Assembly: GCA_035551615.1 (NCBI GenBank)
Contig: DASZNC010000030.1
Coordinates: 10,611-74,610 of the forward strand
DNA from: JAKCDU01 sp035551615
Lineage (GTDB): Bacteria > Actinomycetota > Acidimicrobiia > Acidimicrobiales > Palsa-688
Direction of reading: 5' to 3'
DNA length: 64,000 bases
The first letter of the stretch is position 1. Each line of letters starts with the position of its first letter. The notes beneath the pieces are model-generated. The model was given only the letters and a program-made list of their open reading frames with translations. It had not been told where the DNA came from and did no database searches. A program made the translations under genes and the position numbers. Positions 1-7,940 of the stretch are shown here, piece by piece.

Positions 1-1035
1 GGCCGGCAGATTGCGGGTCAAGGAGCCCCACATGCCACCCAGCTGCTCGGCCAGGGGTAGCCAGGGCCGGACCGCTTCGGGCACGTCGGCGGCGGCGATG
101 TTGACTGCGAATGGCACGAAATCGCCGGCCAGGGCCAGCTCGACCTGCTCGGCGATGGTGAGCCCGGCCTTGTCCTGCGCCTCCCGGGTGGATGCCCCGA
201 GGTGAGGGGTGACGACCACAGACGGGACGTCGAACAGCGGGGAGTCGGTGCACGGCTCGCTGGAGAAGACGTCGAGGGCGGCGCCCGCGACCGTCCCTTC
301 GGACACGGCCACCGCCAGCGCCTTCTCGTCGATGATCCCGCCCCGTGCCGTGTTGATGATGCGCACGCCCGGCTTCATGGACGCCAACCGCTCGGAGTCG
401 ATCAGGCCGGCCGTCTCCGGGGTCTTCGGCAGGTGGACGGTCACGAAATCGGCTTCGGAGAGGACCTCGTCCAGGGTGCCCAGCGTGGCGCCCAGCTGCT
501 TGGCCCGCTCGGCGCTGATGTAGGGGTCGTAGGCCAGCAGGCGCATGCCGAAGGCGGCCGCCCGTTGCGCCACCAGGGCACCGACCCGGCCCAGGCCGAC
601 CACCCCGAGGGTCTTGCCGAACAGTTCGACGCCCTCCCACTTGGACCGCTCCCACCGGCCGGCGACCAGGGCGGAGTGGGCCTGCGGCACGTTGCGGGCC
701 TGGGCCAGGAGCAGGGCCATGGTGTGCTCGGCCGCCGAGATGATGTTGGACTGCGGGGCGTTGACGACCATGACGCCGCGACGGGTCGCCGACTCCACGT
801 CGACGTTGTCGAGGCCGATGCCGGCCCGGCCCACCACCACCAGGTCACGGCCCGCCTCCAGGACGGACGCCGTGACCTGGGTGGCCGACCGGATGATGAG
901 CGCCGCCGCCCCCGGAACGGCGTCCAGCAGGGCGTCGGGCGACAGCCCCATCTGGACGTCGACCGTGTGCCCGGCCGCCCGCAGGCGGTCCAGGCCGGGT
1001 TCGGCGATCTCCTCGGTGACGAGCACCCGGGCCAT
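1..1035 (-). CDS. serA: D-3-phosphoglycerate dehydrogenase, C-terminus cut by window edge
   Basis: First enzyme of serine synthesis: oxidises 3-phosphoglycerate to 3-phosphohydroxypyruvate with NAD+. About 345 residues are visible, starting MARVLVTEEIAEPGLDRL. The Rossmann motif GVVGLGRVGALVA, the NTARGGIID loop and the catalytic His in VTPHLGAST are all present, so the catalytic core is intact. The C-terminal regulatory part lies beyond base 1, so I cannot say whether the usual ACT domain is there. The ATG lies 2 bases after the aminotransferase stop, so the two genes form an operon, with divergent serC supplying the next step of the pathway. Confidence 0.95.
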   Translation of the reverse strand, partial: MARVLVTEEIAEPGLDRLRAAGHTVDVQMGLSPDALLDAVPGAAALIIRSATQVTASVLEAGRDLVVVGRAGIGLDNVDVESATRRGVMVVNAPQSNIISAAEHTMALLLAQARNVPQAHSALVAGRWERSKWEGVELFGKTLGVVGLGRVGALVAQRAAAFGMRLLAYDPYISAERAKQLGATLGTLDEVLSEADFVTVHLPKTPETAGLIDSERLASMKPGVRIINTARGGIIDEKALAVAVSEGTVAGAALDVFSSEPCTDSPLFDVPSVVVTPHLGASTREAQDKAGLTIAEQVELALAGDFVPFAVNIAAADVPEAVRPWLPLAEQLGGMWGSLTRNLPA

Positions 1036-1037
1036 GA

Positions 1038-2237
1038 TCAGCCCCCGACCAGCTTGGCGATGCGGTTGATGCCCTCGATCAGCGCGTCATCGGCCAGCGC
1101 GTAGGAGAACCGGGCGTAACCGGGCGCGCCGAACGCCTCGCCGGGCACGAAGGCCACTTTGGCCTCGTCCAGCACCAGGGCGGCCAGATCGAGCGAGGAC
1201 GACGCCGTCCGGCCGTTCGGGCCGAGCGGCCGGCCGAGCAGGCCCTCCACGCTGGGGAAGGCGTAGAACGCCCCATCCGGCTCCGGGCAGTTGACGCCCG
1301 GTATGTCGTTGAGCATCGAGGTGATGATCTGACGCCGGCGGTCGTAGGTTTCCCGCATCTCGGCCACGGCCGAGAGGTCGCCGCTGACCGCCACCAGGGC
1401 GGCCTGTTGGGCCACATTGCACACGTTCGATGTGGCGTGCGACTGGAGGTTGCCGGCCGCCTTGATCACGTCCGCCGGGCCGATCATCCAGCCCACCCGC
1501 CATCCGGTCATGGCGTAGGTCTTGGCCACACCGTTGACCACCACGCAGGTGTCGGCCAGCTCCGGCACCAGCGCCGGCATCGACGAGAACGTGGCCGACC
1601 CGTACACCAGGTGCTCGTAGATCTCGTCGGTCACCACCCAGATGCCCTTCGCCACCGCCCACTGGCCGATCTCGGCCACCGCGGCGGGCGGGTACACGGC
1701 GCCGGTCGGGTTGGACGGGGAGACGAAGAGCAGGACCTTGGTGCGGGGCGTGGTCGCCGCCTCGAGCTGCTCGATGGTCACCCGGTAGCCGGCTTCCCAG
1801 GTTGTCGGGATCTCCACCGGCACCCCGCCGGCCAGCTGGATCGATTCCGGATAGGTGGTCCAGTACGGGGCCGGGACGAGCACCTCGTCGCCCGGGTCGA
1901 GCAGGGTGGCGAAGGTCTCCTCGACGGCCTGCTTGCCGCCGTTGGTGACCAGCACTTGTGCGGCCGCCACCGACAGGCCCGAGTCCCGGAGCGTCTTGGT
2001 GGCGATGGCCTCCTTCAGCTCGGGCAGGCCACCGGCCGGCGTGTACTTGTGGTTCTTGGGGTCGAGACAGGCGGCGGCGGCCGCCTCGGCGATGACGGAT
2101 GGCGTGGGAAAATCGGGCTCTCCGGCACCGAAACCGATCACGTCCTCACCGGCCGCCTTCAGGGACTTGGCCTTGGCGTCGATGGCCAGAGTCGCTGATT
2201 CCGAGACGGCGGATATGCGCTGTGAGATGCGTGCCAT
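1038..2237 (-). CDS. aspC: Class I aspartate aminotransferase
   Basis: PLP enzyme of 399 residues that interconverts aspartate/2-oxoglutarate and oxaloacetate/glutamate. It begins MARISQRISAVSESATLAID. Fold-type I aminotransferase signatures are visible: FGAGEPDFPTP near the N-terminus, FVSPSNPTGAV, VTDEIYEHLVY, and the PLP lysine in NGVAKTYAMTGWRVGW. An upstream open frame exists, but the ATG at 2237 matches the family N-terminus and lies next to a -10-like element. Together with serA and divergent serC it forms a serine/aspartate metabolism cluster. Fine substrate preference (aspartate or aromatic) cannot be settled by eye. Confidence 0.9.
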   Translation of the reverse strand: MARISQRISAVSESATLAIDAKAKSLKAAGEDVIGFGAGEPDFPTPSVIAEAAAAACLDPKNHKYTPAGGLPELKEAIATKTLRDSGLSVAAAQVLVTNGGKQAVEETFATLLDPGDEVLVPAPYWTTYPESIQLAGGVPVEIPTTWEAGYRVTIEQLEAATTPRTKVLLFVSPSNPTGAVYPPAAVAEIGQWAVAKGIWVVTDEIYEHLVYGSATFSSMPALVPELADTCVVVNGVAKTYAMTGWRVGWMIGPADVIKAAGNLQSHATSNVCNVAQQAALVAVSGDLSAVAEMRETYDRRRQIITSMLNDIPGVNCPEPDGAFYAFPSVEGLLGRPLGPNGRTASSSLDLAALVLDEAKVAFVPGEAFGAPGYARFSYALADDALIEGINRIAKLVGG

Positions 2238-2255
2238 TGCTGTAATAGTTTCACA
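2238..2255. promoter_or_regulatory. 18-bp divergent promoter between aspC and serC
   Basis: Only 18 bases separate the two divergent start codons. The near-symmetric TAATA/TATTA core gives serC a -10 candidate TAATAG (2243-2248, 7 bases before its GTG). The same bases on the minus strand give aspC TATTAC (2247-2242, 4 bases before its ATG). Any -35 elements must lie inside the opposing coding regions. There is no room for a ribosome binding site, so both messages are probably leaderless. Confidence 0.5.
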
Positions 2256-3389
2256 GTGACCAACGCCGCTCAGCCCGATATCCGGATTCCCGCCGACCTG
2301 CTGCCCAGGGACGGGCGCTTCGGGTCGGGGCCTTCCAAGGTGCGGCCCGAGCAGGTCTCGGCCATCGAGAAGGCCGGGGTGATGGGCACCAGCCACCGCC
2401 AGGCACCGGTGAAGTCCCTGGTCGGCCGGTTGCGCAAGGGCGTGGCCGAGCTGTTCGCCCTGCCCGACGGTTACGAGGTGGTGATCGGCAACGGTGGGAC
2501 CACGACGTTCTGGGACGTGGCCACCTTCGGGCTCATCCAGGACCGCAGCCAGCACCTCAGCTTCGGGGAGTTCTCCTCGAAGTTCGCGGTCGCGGCCAGG
2601 ACCGCTCCCCACCTGGAGGAGCCGGAGGTGATCGAGTCAGCGACCGGGACCCATCCGTGGGCCGAGCCGAGGGCCGGGATCGACCTGTACGCGCTGACCC
2701 ACAACGAGACCTCCACCGGGGTGATGATGCCGCTGACCCGCCCCGACGGCACCGCCGGCCAGGCCCTGGTCGCGGTGGACGCCACGTCGGGCGCCGGCGC
2801 TCTCCGCTTCGATCCTTCCGAGGTCGACGCCTACTACTTCGCCCCGCAGAAGTGCTTCGCCTCCGACGGCGGCCTGTGGGTGGCCGTGCTGTCGCCGGCC
2901 GCCCTCGAGCGGGCCCGAAGCATCCACGATCAGAAGCGCTGGGTGCCGGCGTCGCTCGACCTGTCCATCGCCATCGAGCAGAGCCGGCTGGACCAGACCT
3001 ACAACACCCCCGCCCTGGCCACGATCATCATGTTCGTCGACCAGCTGGAATGGATGTTGGAGGGCGGCGGCCTGGACTTCTCCGCCGGGCGGAGCGAGGC
3101 CTCGGCCCGCACCCTGTACGGCTGGGCCGAATCCTCGGACTACGCCACCCCGTTCGTGGCCAAGCCGGACGAACGGTCGAATGTGGTCGGCACCATCGAC
3201 CTGGCTGACAGCGTTGATGCCACGACAGTGTCGAAGGTGCTCCGGGCCCACGGGGTCGTCGACACCGATTCCTACCGGAAACTGGGCCGCAATCAGCTGC
3301 GGATCGCCATGTTCCCGGCGATCGATCCGGCCGACGTGCAGGCCCTGACCCACTGCATCGACCACGTCGCAAACGCGCTCGCCGGGTGA
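2256..3389 (+). CDS. serC: Phosphoserine aminotransferase, actinobacterial type
   Basis: Transfers an amino group from glutamate to 3-phosphohydroxypyruvate, the second step of serine synthesis. 377 residues from GTG. The N-terminal run LPRDGRFGSGPSKVRP and the MGTSHRQAPVK block are typical of the actinobacterial SerC subtype, which is distinct from the roughly 360-residue enterobacterial form. The PLP lysine is expected in FAPQKCFASDGG. The start follows TAATAG by 7 bases with no Shine-Dalgarno sequence, which fits a leaderless mRNA. It is followed after 22 bases by the carboxypeptidase gene on the same strand. Confidence 0.93.
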   Translation: MTNAAQPDIRIPADLLPRDGRFGSGPSKVRPEQVSAIEKAGVMGTSHRQAPVKSLVGRLRKGVAELFALPDGYEVVIGNGGTTTFWDVATFGLIQDRSQHLSFGEFSSKFAVAARTAPHLEEPEVIESATGTHPWAEPRAGIDLYALTHNETSTGVMMPLTRPDGTAGQALVAVDATSGAGALRFDPSEVDAYYFAPQKCFASDGGLWVAVLSPAALERARSIHDQKRWVPASLDLSIAIEQSRLDQTYNTPALATIIMFVDQLEWMLEGGGLDFSAGRSEASARTLYGWAESSDYATPFVAKPDERSNVVGTIDLADSVDATTVSKVLRAHGVVDTDSYRKLGRNQLRIAMFPAIDPADVQALTHCIDHVANALAG

Positions 3390-3411
3390 TTTCACACTAA
3401 CCTTCGCTAGC

Positions 3412-4515
3412 TTGCGGAGACGTAAGCCCCTCGCACTGGTCTCGCTGGGCGCCGGCCTGATGTTCGCAGCACCGGCCACGGCCCAGACGGTGCCTTCGAC
3501 CACCGCTCCCCCGCCGACCGCGACCGCCGAGATTCTGGTGGACGCCGATACCGGTCGTGTCCTGGTCGAGCACGACGCCCATGAAGCGCTGCCGCCCGGC
3601 AGCCTGACCAAGACGTTGATGGCCATGATCGCCGCCGACTGGCTGCCGTCGGCTGCGTCTGTGCCGGTGCCGATCGAGGCGTACAACGCCTTCCCCGACA
3701 AGGTCGGCATGAAGCCGGGCCAGCGGTGGCCGCTCGGAACCACTCTGCACGCCCTCATCACCGATTCGGCCAACGACGCCGCCTACGCCCTGGCCGTCGA
3801 CATCGGCGGCTCACTCCAAGGCTTCGCCCCGGTGATGCAGGAGGCGGCCGGCCAGATCGGGATGACCGACCACCCGGTGCTCCAGGATCCAGCCGGGCTG
3901 GACGGTACAGAGGGGGTCAACGGGGGTAACCGGATAAGCGCCTGGGACCTGGCCATCGCCGGCCGGGACATGATGGCCAACCCGACGCTGGCCGCTATCG
4001 CCGGCCAGCACACCTTCGATTTCGAAGGCCCGGACGGCATCGCCTACCACCTGGTCAGCCGCAACTACCACTTCCTCGCCGGCTATCCGGGCGCCATCGG
4101 CATCAAGACCGGCTACACGGTCGCCGCCGGTTACTGCGACATGGAGGAAGCGGTCCAGGGAGGCCGGAAGATGATCGCAGTGGTGCTGCACAGCACCAAC
4201 CCGGACGCCGACGCCGGTTCCCTGATCACCCAGGGCTTCGCCACACCGGTCGCCCGCGAGAGCCACGACCCGCAGTTGCCGGCGGTCACCGAACCGAAGC
4301 CGGTGCGGTTCACGCCCTCGCTGAAGGCCAGCGGGGCGGCCACTCCTACACCGACCGAGCCGACCGCCGTCGTGGCCGGGGCCGCCACGCGGCCCGGGCC
4401 CGACTGGCAGGAAGGTGTGGCTCTCGCCGGTGTGGCCGTCGGCGGGGTGATGTGGCTGCGCCGTATGGCGTCTAGCCCCCGGAAACGTCCTGGGGGCGGG
4501 CGGAACCGGCGTTGA
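3412..4515 (+). CDS. D-alanyl-D-alanine carboxypeptidase (PBP5/S11 family), secreted
   Basis: Trims the terminal D-Ala of peptidoglycan stem peptides outside the membrane. 367 residues. An N-terminal signal sequence (RRRK, then a hydrophobic run ending APATAQ) precedes a penicillin-binding fold with all three active-site motifs: SLTK (SxxK), DSAN (SxN) and KTGYT (KTG). A Pro/Thr-rich linker leads to a C-terminal hydrophobic segment and a basic tail, consistent with a membrane anchor. The start is a TTG placed 8 bases after TAACCT (3398-3403). TTG is uncommon for a leaderless start, so the exact first residue is uncertain. The 3' end overlaps convergent ilvC by 44 bases. Confidence 0.88.
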   Translation: MRRRKPLALVSLGAGLMFAAPATAQTVPSTTAPPPTATAEILVDADTGRVLVEHDAHEALPPGSLTKTLMAMIAADWLPSAASVPVPIEAYNAFPDKVGMKPGQRWPLGTTLHALITDSANDAAYALAVDIGGSLQGFAPVMQEAAGQIGMTDHPVLQDPAGLDGTEGVNGGNRISAWDLAIAGRDMMANPTLAAIAGQHTFDFEGPDGIAYHLVSRNYHFLAGYPGAIGIKTGYTVAAGYCDMEEAVQGGRKMIAVVLHSTNPDADAGSLITQGFATPVARESHDPQLPAVTEPKPVRFTPSLKASGAATPTPTEPTAVVAGAATRPGPDWQEGVALAGVAVGGVMWLRRMASSPRKRPGGGRNRR

Positions 4516-5500
4516 TGAACGGCATCATGCCTCGCAGCTGAGCGCCGACCTCTTCGATCGGATGGGCCCGGCCGGCCGCTCGGAGTTCCTCGAACCGACT
4601 GCGACCGGAACGGTTCTCGGCCACCCACTCCTCGGCGAAGGTACCGGTGCGGATCTCGTCGAGGATGCGCTTCATCTCGTCCTTGACGGCCCCGTTGATC
4701 ACCCGCGGGCCACGGGTGAGGTCGCCGTACTCGGCGGTGTCGGAGATCGAGTACCGCATACCGGCGATGCCGTGCTCGTACATCAGGTCCACGATCAGCT
4801 TCACCTCGTGGAGGCATTCGAAGTAGGCCGACTCGGGCTGGTAGCCGGCCTCGACGAGCGTCTCGTAGCCGGCCTGGATGAGCGAGGTCAGCCCGCCACA
4901 GAGGACGACCTGCTCGCCGAACAGATCGGTCTCGGTCTCCTCGGTGAACGTCGTCTCGAGCACGCCGGCCCGGGTGGCCCCGATGGCGTAGGCGTAGGAG
5001 AGGGCCAGGTCGCGGGCCTTGCCGGTGGCGTCCTGGGCTACGGCGATGAGCGCCGGTACGCCGCCGCCGCCCTCGTAGGTGCGGCGTACCAGGTGGCCCG
5101 GTCCCTTGGGGGCGACCATGGCCACGTCCACCCCCTCGGGGGCGGTGATCAAGTTGAAGCGCACGTTGAAGCCGTGGGCGAAGAAGAGGGCGTCGCCCGC
5201 CTTCAGGCCGGGCTCGATCTCCGACTGGTAGATCGCCTGCTGTTCGGTGTCCGGTGCGAGGAGCATGATCACATCGGCCTCCCGGGCGGCGTCGGCGATG
5301 CTGGTCACCCGCAGGCCGGCCGCCTCCGCCTTGGCCTTCGACGACGAGCCGTCGCGCAGGGCGACGCGGACGTCGACACCGGAATCACGCAGGTTGAGCG
5401 CATGGGCGTGGCCCTGCGATCCGTAGCCGATGATGGCCACTTTGCGGCCAGAGATGATGCCGGGATCGGCATCGTTCTCGTAGTACACGGTTGCAGCCAT
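4472..5500 (-). CDS. ilvC: Ketol-acid reductoisomerase
   Basis: Isomerises and reduces acetolactate and acetohydroxybutyrate in valine, leucine and isoleucine synthesis, using NADPH and Mg2+. 342 residues, the usual length for class I enzymes. The dinucleotide-binding motif IIGYGSQGHAHALNL, the APKGPGHLVRRTYEGG block and the EETETDLFGEQ metal-binding region are present. The ATG at 5500 shares its A with the ilvN stop (TGATG) and has AGAAAGG 8-10 bases upstream. This points to coupled translation as the third gene of ilvB-ilvN-ilvC. The last 44 bases overlap the convergent carboxypeptidase gene. Confidence 0.96.
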   Translation of the reverse strand: MAATVYYENDADPGIISGRKVAIIGYGSQGHAHALNLRDSGVDVRVALRDGSSSKAKAEAAGLRVTSIADAAREADVIMLLAPDTEQQAIYQSEIEPGLKAGDALFFAHGFNVRFNLITAPEGVDVAMVAPKGPGHLVRRTYEGGGGVPALIAVAQDATGKARDLALSYAYAIGATRAGVLETTFTEETETDLFGEQVVLCGGLTSLIQAGYETLVEAGYQPESAYFECLHEVKLIVDLMYEHGIAGMRYSISDTAEYGDLTRGPRVINGAVKDEMKRILDEIRTGTFAEEWVAENRSGRSRFEELRAAGRAHPIEEVGAQLRGMMPFINAGSARPQDVSGG

Positions 5501-6000
5501 CAAATTGCCTTTCTGAGTTTGGGGAGCGCGACCCGGCCGGTGCGCTGGAGTTCGATGATCCCATAGGGTCGCATCAGATCCTCGAAGTCGTCTAACCGGT
5601 CGGGGTCGCCGGCCACCATCACGGTCAGCGCGTTGATCCCGACATCGACGATCTTGCCGCCGAAAATGTCCACCAGCTCGATGACGTTGCTCCGGGCGTC
5701 CGATGCCACCGAGATGGTCATCATCAGCAACTCGCGCTCGACCGACTCGGACGGGAGCAGTTCGGTGATCTTCACCACGTTGACCAGCTTGAACAGCTGC
5801 TTGGTGATCTGCTCGACCGACGTCTCCTCGACGTCGATGACCAGGTTGATCCGGCTGAAGTTGGAGTCGTCGGTCGGGGCGACGGCGAGCGAGATGATGT
5901 TGAAGCCGCGCCGGGCGAACAGGCCGCTGACCCGGGCCAGCACGCCGGAGCGGTTCTCCACCAGCACCGACAGGGTCTGATGGGTCGCCGACGACGCCAC
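5500..6000 (-). CDS. ilvN: Acetolactate synthase small (regulatory) subunit
   Basis: Regulatory subunit that binds IlvB and confers valine feedback inhibition. 166 residues. The N-terminal ACT domain is clear (TLSVLVENRSGVLARVSGLFARRGFNI), followed by the C-terminal half common to 160-170 residue IlvN/IlvH proteins. The GTG at 6000 shares one base with the ilvB stop (TAGTG). A longer open frame upstream is read-through inside ilvB and is not used. Second gene of the operon. Confidence 0.95.
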   Translation of the reverse strand: MASSATHQTLSVLVENRSGVLARVSGLFARRGFNIISLAVAPTDDSNFSRINLVIDVEETSVEQITKQLFKLVNVVKITELLPSESVERELLMMTISVASDARSNVIELVDIFGGKIVDVGINALTVMVAGDPDRLDDFEDLMRPYGIIELQRTGRVALPKLRKAI

Positions 6001-7742
6001 TACTGGACCACCTTCATGTCGGTCGGCTTCTGCGACGGGTGCACCACGACGTCGTCGTTGGCCGCGCCGGCCGGCACCATCGGGAACACCTTCTCGCGCG
6101 CATCGGTGCGGAAGTCGATCACGACCGGCCGGTCGTCGATGGCGTTGGCCTTGTCGATGACCGGCTGCACCTCCGACGGGTCCTCGACCCGGAACGCCAC
6201 GCAGCCCATGGCCTCCGCCCACTTCACGTAATCGGGCAGGTCAGGTGACAGATACACCTCGCTGTAGCGCTCCTCGTAGAACATCTCCTGCCATTGGCGG
6301 ACCATGCCCAGGTAGGCGTTGTTCAGGATGGCCACCTTGATCGGGATCCGCTCACTCGACGCGGTCACCAGTTCCTGGGCGGTCATCTGGAAGCACCCGT
6401 CCCCGTCGACGGCCCAGACGGTGCGGTCCGGGCGGCCCACCTTGGCGCCGATGGCGGCCGGCACCGAGAAGCCCATCGTGCCCAGACCGCCGGAGTTCAC
6501 CCATGTGTACGGTTCATTGAACTTCCAGTACTGGCTGGCCCACATCTGGTGCTGGCCGACACCCGAAGCCAGGATGGTGCCGTTGGGCGCCGAGTCCCGC
6601 AGGCCCTCCATCACCTGCTGAGGCTTCAACGCGTCGCCTTCCACGTGCGGGTCGTAGTGCAGGGGGAAACGCTCCTGCCAGCCGGAGATGCGGCTGCGCC
6701 ACTCGGTCAGGTCGGCCGCCCCGGAGCCGGCGGCCTCCAGCGCCTTGATGATCTCGGTGATGACCTGGTTGCAGTCGCCGACGATGGGCACGTCCGGTTG
6801 GCGGATCTTGCCCAGTTCCGCCGGGTCGATGTCGACATGGATCACCTTGGCATGAGGGGCGAACGCCCCGACCCGACCGGTGACCCGGTCGTCGAAGCGG
6901 GTGCCGAGGGCGATCAACAGGTCGGCCTCCTGCAGGGCGGTGATGGCCGTGTAGTTGCCGTGCATGCCGGGCATCCCGAGGCACAACTCATGATCGTCTG
7001 GGAACGCGCCGCGGGCCATGAGGGTGGTCACCACCGGGATCCCCATGCGCTCGGCCAATTGCTTCAACGCCTCGGCCGCCCGTGCCTTGAGGATTCCGCC
7101 CCCGGCGTAGATCACCGGCCGCCGGGCCTGGCCAATCAGCCGGGCCGCCTCCTTGATCATGCGCGGATGACCTTTGGTGGTCGGGCGGTACCCAGGCAGC
7201 GAGGATGACACTTCATCATCGGTCGGCCAGTACCAGTCGACCTCGGCCTGCAGAACGTCCTTGGGCACGTCGAGCAGGACCGGGCCGGGCCGGCCTGTGA
7301 TGGCCAGATGGAATGCCTGGCGCACGGCCAGCGAGATGCCGTCCGGGTCCATGATCAGCTCGTTGTGCTTGGTCACCGAGCGGGTTATCCCGACGGTGTC
7401 GCACTCCTGGAAGCCGTCAGTGCCGATGACGGCCCGGCCGACCTGGCCGGTGATGGCCACCATGGGCACCGAGTCCATGTAGGCGTCGCACAGCGGCGTG
7501 ACCAAATTGGTGGCCGCCGGGCCGCTCGTCACCATGGCCACCCCGGGACGGCCGGTCACGTGGGCGTAACCCTCCGCCATATGGCCGGCACCCTGCTCGT
7601 GGCGCACCAGGATGTGTCGGATGGGCGAGTCCAGAATCGGGTCGTAAGCCGGGAGGATGCAGCCACCGGGCAGCCCGAAGACCACCTCTACCTGCTCCAT
7701 CTCCAGGCTCTTGATCAAGGCTTGGGCTCCTGTGATTTTCAT
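6000..7742 (-). CDS. ilvB: Acetolactate synthase large (catalytic) subunit
   Basis: ThDP-dependent enzyme that condenses pyruvate with pyruvate or 2-oxobutyrate, the committed step of branched-chain amino acid synthesis. 580 residues. Visible landmarks are the VFGLPGGCILPAYD N-terminus with RHEQGAGHMAEGYA (catalytic Glu), the central FAD/nucleotide domain, and the ThDP motif GDGCFQMTAQELVTA with NNAYLGMV. The ATG at 7742 begins MKITGAQALIKSLE and has AAGGA about 9 bases upstream. An upstream in-frame start at 7802 falls inside the attenuator hairpins and is rejected. Expression is probably controlled by the leader attenuator at 7763-7860. Confidence 0.96.
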   Translation of the reverse strand: MKITGAQALIKSLEMEQVEVVFGLPGGCILPAYDPILDSPIRHILVRHEQGAGHMAEGYAHVTGRPGVAMVTSGPAATNLVTPLCDAYMDSVPMVAITGQVGRAVIGTDGFQECDTVGITRSVTKHNELIMDPDGISLAVRQAFHLAITGRPGPVLLDVPKDVLQAEVDWYWPTDDEVSSSLPGYRPTTKGHPRMIKEAARLIGQARRPVIYAGGGILKARAAEALKQLAERMGIPVVTTLMARGAFPDDHELCLGMPGMHGNYTAITALQEADLLIALGTRFDDRVTGRVGAFAPHAKVIHVDIDPAELGKIRQPDVPIVGDCNQVITEIIKALEAAGSGAADLTEWRSRISGWQERFPLHYDPHVEGDALKPQQVMEGLRDSAPNGTILASGVGQHQMWASQYWKFNEPYTWVNSGGLGTMGFSVPAAIGAKVGRPDRTVWAVDGDGCFQMTAQELVTASSERIPIKVAILNNAYLGMVRQWQEMFYEERYSEVYLSPDLPDYVKWAEAMGCVAFRVEDPSEVQPVIDKANAIDDRPVVIDFRTDAREKVFPMVPAGAANDDVVVHPSQKPTDMKVVQ

Positions 7743-7762
7743 GGCAGTCGTTCCTTGGGTGG

Positions 7763-7794
7763 GAAAAGAAAACGACCTCCCGGCTGGGAGGTCG
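7763..7794 (-). terminator. Intrinsic terminator in the ilvB leader (attenuator)
   Basis: On the minus strand a 9-bp perfect stem, CGACCTCCC/GGGAGGTCG with loop AGCC, is followed at once by GTTTTCTTTTC. This is an intrinsic terminator lying before, not after, a structural gene, 20 bases upstream of the ilvB ATG and inside the transcribed leader. Confidence 0.75.
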
Positions 7795-7797
7795 CTC

Positions 7798-7826
7798 GAC
7801 ACACACGCAGGTTGTGCGTGTGTGTC
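7798..7826 (-). promoter_or_regulatory. Pause/anti-terminator hairpin of the ilv leader
   Basis: A perfect 12-bp stem, GACACACACGCA pairing with TGCGTGTGTGTC around loop CAACC, starts at the second base of the leader-peptide stop codon and ends 4 bases before the terminator stem. A ribosome stalled on or terminating at the leader would contact it, as expected for a pause or switching hairpin. I could not identify the alternative antiterminator pairing by eye. Confidence 0.6.
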
Positions 7827-7860
7827 AGGTGGTGAGTACGAGAATCAGGCTACGGGCCAC
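7825..7860 (-). CDS. ilvL: ilv operon leader peptide, 11 residues
   Basis: A short frame GTG GCC CGT AGC CTG ATT CTC GTA CTC ACC ACC TGA encodes MARSLILVLTT. Five consecutive codons are Leu, Ile, Leu, Val, Leu: exactly the end products of the downstream ilvB-ilvN-ilvC operon. It is followed by a strong hairpin and an intrinsic terminator. The GTG lies 8 bases after a TAATAT -10 box, so the message probably begins at or next to this codon. Leader-peptide attenuation of branched-chain genes is well established in bacteria, including Actinobacteria; its operation here is inferred from sequence. Confidence 0.75.
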   Translation of the reverse strand: MARSLILVLTT

Positions 7861-7868
7861 GGCCGGTC

Positions 7869-7895
7869 ATATTAGCACCTCTTCCTGAGGATCAA
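7869..7895 (-). promoter_or_regulatory. Promoter of the ilv leader and ilvBNC
   Basis: The -10 box TAATAT (7874-7869, minus strand) ends 8 bases before the leader GTG. A TTGATC -35-like hexamer sits 15 bases upstream of it. This is the best sigma-70-like promoter in the window. Confidence 0.6.
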
Positions 7896-7929
7896 CCCGG
7901 GCCATGGGCGACCTCGGCACCGTCCGGCG

Positions 7930-7935
7930 TATCCT
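7930..7935 (+). promoter_or_regulatory. -10 box of the esterase gene
   Basis: TATCCT ends 5 bases before the GTG at 7941, leaving no room for a Shine-Dalgarno sequence. It diverges from the ilv promoter about 56 bp away. Confidence 0.4.
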
Positions 7936-7940
7936 TCTGC

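Noticed and set aside
2637..3773. 378-codon minus-strand frame over serC and the carboxypeptidase
   Set aside because: Antisense to two well-supported genes; no start context or motif.
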